Shown piece after piece: positions 61,920 through 64,000 of a stretch of 64,000 nt of DNA. Origin of the DNA: Stieleria sedimenti (GTDB lineage Bacteria; Planctomycetota; Planctomycetia; Pirellulales; Pirellulaceae); NCBI RefSeq assembly GCF_025060895.1, contig NZ_JANZKV010000146.1:1-64000 (forward strand), read 5' to 3'. Below the pieces are notes generated by a model, which was not told the origin of the DNA, searched no databases, and was given only the letters and a program-made list of their open reading frames with translations. Numbering within the stretch: the stretch's first letter is position 1; every line of letters starts with the position of its first letter. The position numbers and the translations under genes were made by a program.

Positions 61920-62804
61920 ATGCGACCATTTCAACACTTTGATACTGGGCGTCCCGAATTCGCTCCGTACGGCTTCACCTGTGAGGTTTGGGAGCCGATG
62001 CGGATGTCGAGACCGGACCGTCACGACGAAATTGAGATCAACTTTCTTGATCAGGGGCGCCTGACGTACCTGATCGGCGGCAACCGCATTACTGTCGAAT
62101 CACGAGCGGTGACGCTGTTCTGGGCGGCTGTACCGCACCAGATCATTCAATTTGAAGATGTCACGCACTACTACGTGATCACGATTCCGTTCGGATGGTT
62201 TCTGCAGTGGGGGCTTCCGGAAAACCTGCAAACGCAACTCATTCTCGGAAACGTGCTTTCCACCGAAACCAACGAGACAATCGCCGCGCGAGACAAGATG
62301 CTCTTTGACCAATGGCATCGCGACCTGTCGGCTTCGGAAAGCGAGGCGCAAGAGATCGTCCTGCTCGAATTGAAAGCTCGCCTGCTGCGTCTGGCCCGTT
62401 CACACAGTCGCCGACCACCGCTTTCCGTCACACGCTGCGATGCGCGATCCAGCCGAGCATCGCCAAATCTTGAAAAAGCCGAACTGATGGCAAGCTACAT
62501 TGCCAGAAACTTCAAGGCGCGACTGCTGATCAAAGACATCGCGGACTCGGTTGACCTGCACCCGGACTACGCCGCTACCTTATTTCGCAAGACGTTTGGA
62601 ACAACTCTAAATTCTCTGATCACTCGACACCGCGTCGCGGAATCCCAACGCCTACTAGTCACCAGCAACGAACAGATTGTCAACGTTGCCCTGTCATCTG
62701 GATTCGATTCACTCAGTCGCTTCAATCGAGCATTCAAGGAGGTGACTGGAACCACGCCGAGCGGATTTCGCAAGCAGTGCCGTTCCGCAGGTGACTATCG
62801 ATGA
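61920..62804 (+). CDS. AraC-family transcriptional regulator
   Basis: The 294-residue protein has an N-terminal cupin-like sensing domain (His-Asp-Glu-Ile-Glu-Ile-Asn-Phe-Leu, Pro-His-Gln-Ile-Ile-Gln) and a C-terminal double HTH of the AraC type (Leu-Ile-Lys-Asp-Ile-Ala-Asp-Ser-Val-Asp-Leu-His-Pro-Asp-Tyr; Asn-Val-Ala-Leu-Ser-Ser-Gly-Phe-Asp-Ser-Leu-Ser-Arg-Phe-Asn-Arg-Ala-Phe-Lys). It should respond to a sugar and control the divergent dehydrogenase/transporter operon. ATG 61920 is chosen for the natural start of the cupin part; the frame is open from ATG 61845. The 173-base gap to the dehydrogenase start should hold its binding sites. Confidence 0.87.
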   Translation: MRPFQHFDTGRPEFAPYGFTCEVWEPMRMSRPDRHDEIEINFLDQGRLTYLIGGNRITVESRAVTLFWAAVPHQIIQFEDVTHYYVITIPFGWFLQWGLPENLQTQLILGNVLSTETNETIAARDKMLFDQWHRDLSASESEAQEIVLLELKARLLRLARSHSRRPPLSVTRCDARSSRASPNLEKAELMASYIARNFKARLLIKDIADSVDLHPDYAATLFRKTFGTTLNSLITRHRVAESQRLLVTSNEQIVNVALSSGFDSLSRFNRAFKEVTGTTPSGFRKQCRSAGDYR

Positions 62805-63192
62805 TTCGTTTAGCTCGGTAGGCATGTGGTCGCAGGTTGGTAGAGGAATCCAGAGTCAGTGCAGAGAAGGGATGGGAAATCCGATCGGAACGCGTAAGCA
62901 TTTGGTCGAATCCCAAGGGTGGGATCCCGCACATTAGCGGCTATATCTGAGTCTCCCTCGTCCTTGTCAAATCGGACAATTGAACTGCGTTCGGTCGCCA
63001 CACCGACGCGACTTCCAGCTTCTTTTTCGTGCGTTCGGTTGGACCAATCAACGCAACCACATGAAACGCCAGCTTCTCAGCTTTCGTCATGCACGGCGGC
63101 TTCGTTGAAGTGCGGATTGTGAAAGTTGGATAAAAGTTTTCACACACCACTGTGAGAAAGCAGTCAAACCCGTATGATCTCTAGGGAGGGCT
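62805..63192. other. Intergenic stretch, no gene seen
   Basis: Short open frames exist on both strands without motifs. A minus-strand reading (62734-62934) contains Phe-Asp-Gln-Met-Leu-Thr-Arg-Ser-Asp-Arg-Ile and Leu-Asp-Ser-Ser-Thr-Asn-Leu-Arg-Pro-His-Ala-Tyr, which could be the trace of an eroded repeat. The right part should hold the promoter of the secreted gene. Confidence 0.4.
63118..63144. promoter_or_regulatory. TGTGAAA inverted repeat upstream of the secreted gene
   Basis: TGTGAAA (63118-63124) and TTTCACA (63138-63144) are exact reverse complements with 13 bases between. The distance to the start at 63243 (about 100 bases) would suit an operator. No regulator is assigned. Confidence 0.25.
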
Positions 63193-63246
63193 ATGCCAGA
63201 CCCCCCATTGAGCTTTGCGACTTCTATTTTTACGAGGGTTTCATGA
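63193..63246 (+). CDS. Possible 17-residue leader peptide
   Basis: ATG 63193 follows AGGGAGGG and opens 17 codons (Met-Pro-Asp-Pro-Pro-Leu-Ser-Phe) that stop with TGA at 63244-63246, overlapping the ATG of the secreted gene (ATGA). This layout would couple translation of the two. The secreted gene also has its own ribosome site (ACGAGG). Confidence 0.3.
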   Translation: MPDPPLSFATSIFTRVS

Positions 63247-64000
63247 AAATTTTGAGGAAGTTAACCGCCGCACTTTCAGCATTTTGCCTCTCGGCCGTGA
63301 TTCATGCCGGCCCGGCACTTGCCCAGACCATCCCCTTCTACGCGGAAGGTTTTGGTACGTACAACCCGGCGGACGGCACCTACGCCGCGCCGGGGGTTGG
63401 AACGCTGCTGGGGCGTTACGACAATTTCGGAGGCGTTCAAGTGACTCCCACGGATGACCCATTCGTATTCAACTTCGAATCGAGCGGGACCAATCTGGGA
63501 ATTTCGGGTGGAGATGTTCTGGAAACAGCGTTCCAGGACGGAACGCTCACTGTGACTCCCGTCGAAGGTGAAGAAGGACTCTTTACAGCCGTTTGGGAAG
63601 CAGACGTGGTGGTTATTGGGGGTGCGGGGGTTTACGCCGATGTCGAGTCGCATCGAAAGCCCTTAAAGATCGTCGCAGTCAATGAACCCTTCAGTTTCAG
63701 CGATACCGAATGGAAGTTCGGGTGGACATTGACTGGCAAGGTAGACCTCGGCGGACCCAAAAAGGTTGTCAGCCGCCCGCTTAAGATCAAGGGTGCGGGC
63801 GTCGTTTCAGAGTTGCCATCCGTTGACACTCCGTGGGGAGTCCAGGGGAATGCCAGTGGGCTAGGTCGATACACGAGTCCGCCTGTGGATTCTGCCGAAG
63901 CTAATCTCGTCTCAGTGGATTTCGATCCGCGGTTCTCGCCGCTCGAGGGACGCGTTCCGTTTAGCGGAACTTCCACCTTCATCGCCGCCGACGGTTCAGA
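63243..64000 (+). CDS. Secreted protein, cut by the window end
   Basis: ATG 63243 opens a frame that is still open at the last base (252 codons seen). A signal peptide is clear (Lys-Ile-Leu-Arg-Lys-Leu start, hydrophobic core, cleavage near Ala-Leu-Ala-Gln). The mature part begins Thr-Ile-Pro-Phe-Tyr-Ala-Glu-Gly-Phe-Gly and is beta-rich with Gly/Asp/Thr-rich turns. No conserved motif recognised. ACGAGG lies seven bases before the ATG. The C-terminus (for example a sorting signal) is outside the window. Confidence 0.75.
   Translation, partial: MKILRKLTAALSAFCLSAVIHAGPALAQTIPFYAEGFGTYNPADGTYAAPGVGTLLGRYDNFGGVQVTPTDDPFVFNFESSGTNLGISGGDVLETAFQDGTLTVTPVEGEEGLFTAVWEADVVVIGGAGVYADVESHRKPLKIVAVNEPFSFSDTEWKFGWTLTGKVDLGGPKKVVSRPLKIKGAGVVSELPSVDTPWGVQGNASGLGRYTSPPVDSAEANLVSVDFDPRFSPLEGRVPFSGTSTFIAADGS

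Noticed and set aside
62734-63001. Minus-strand small frames after the AraC gene
   Set aside because: They contain word-like segments but no recognisable family or start signal.

Overview
The window looks like a piece of a planctomycete chromosome, most likely from the Pirellulaceae / Rhodopirellula group. The basis is gene content: seven intact ECF-type sigma factor genes plus one remnant, three transmembrane Ser/Thr kinases with N-terminal zinc-binding motifs, a MoxR-DUF58-VWA operon followed by a very long coiled-coil protein and a prenyltransferase-repeat protein, sulfatase remains, a cytochrome P460, and a large family of secreted DUF1593 (Sde182-type, nucleoside-hydrolase-like) proteins. 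No rRNA, tRNA or CRISPR array was seen.

Layout. 1-5.7 kb: a secreted beta-lactamase-fold serine hydrolase, an anchored LamG-like protein, palindromic intergenic repeats and a helicase remnant. 5.7-16.1 kb: regulatory modules in which an ECF sigma factor is paired with a kinase (sigma 8982 / kinase 9838; sigma 11724 / kinase 12455), plus a hydrolase-TPR-like protein that seems to have lost its 5' part and overlaps a sigma gene, then small membrane proteins. 16.4-31 kb: a secreted protein and, on the minus strand, a long operon reading moxR, DUF58, BatA-like VWA, VWA/GATase-like, DUF4175-like coiled coil, prenyltransferase-repeat, HEAT-like protein. 31-37 kb: a sigma/FecR module and a sigma/kinase module. 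37-43 kb: a broken integrase, a hydrolase tail, an atypical pyruvate kinase, cytochrome P460, a sigma/zinc-finger pair and two truncated sulfatase heads.

43.9-62.8 kb is an almost entirely minus-strand carbohydrate-use locus. An AraC-type regulator stands divergently at one end. It is followed by a zinc alcohol dehydrogenase, an RbsD-type mutarotase and a complete Rbs-type ABC importer (binding lipoprotein, DUF2291 protein, double ATPase, permease). Then come four DUF1593/Sde182 genes (five domains), a PL10 pectate lyase, a GH43-like enzyme and two sialidase-type proteins. I infer that the secreted enzymes release a pentose or related sugar that the Rbs importer takes in, the mutarotase sets its anomeric form and the dehydrogenase oxidises it. 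The substrate is not visible from sequence.

The same locus carries many lesions within about 10 kb (42.5-53.1 kb): two truncated sulfatases, a sialidase and a DUF1593 gene with apparent in-frame internal deletions, an in-frame amber codon in the GH43 gene, and a gutted serine hydrolase. It therefore looks like a catabolic island in decay, or a region with assembly problems. The window ends inside an open secreted-protein gene (63243 onward).
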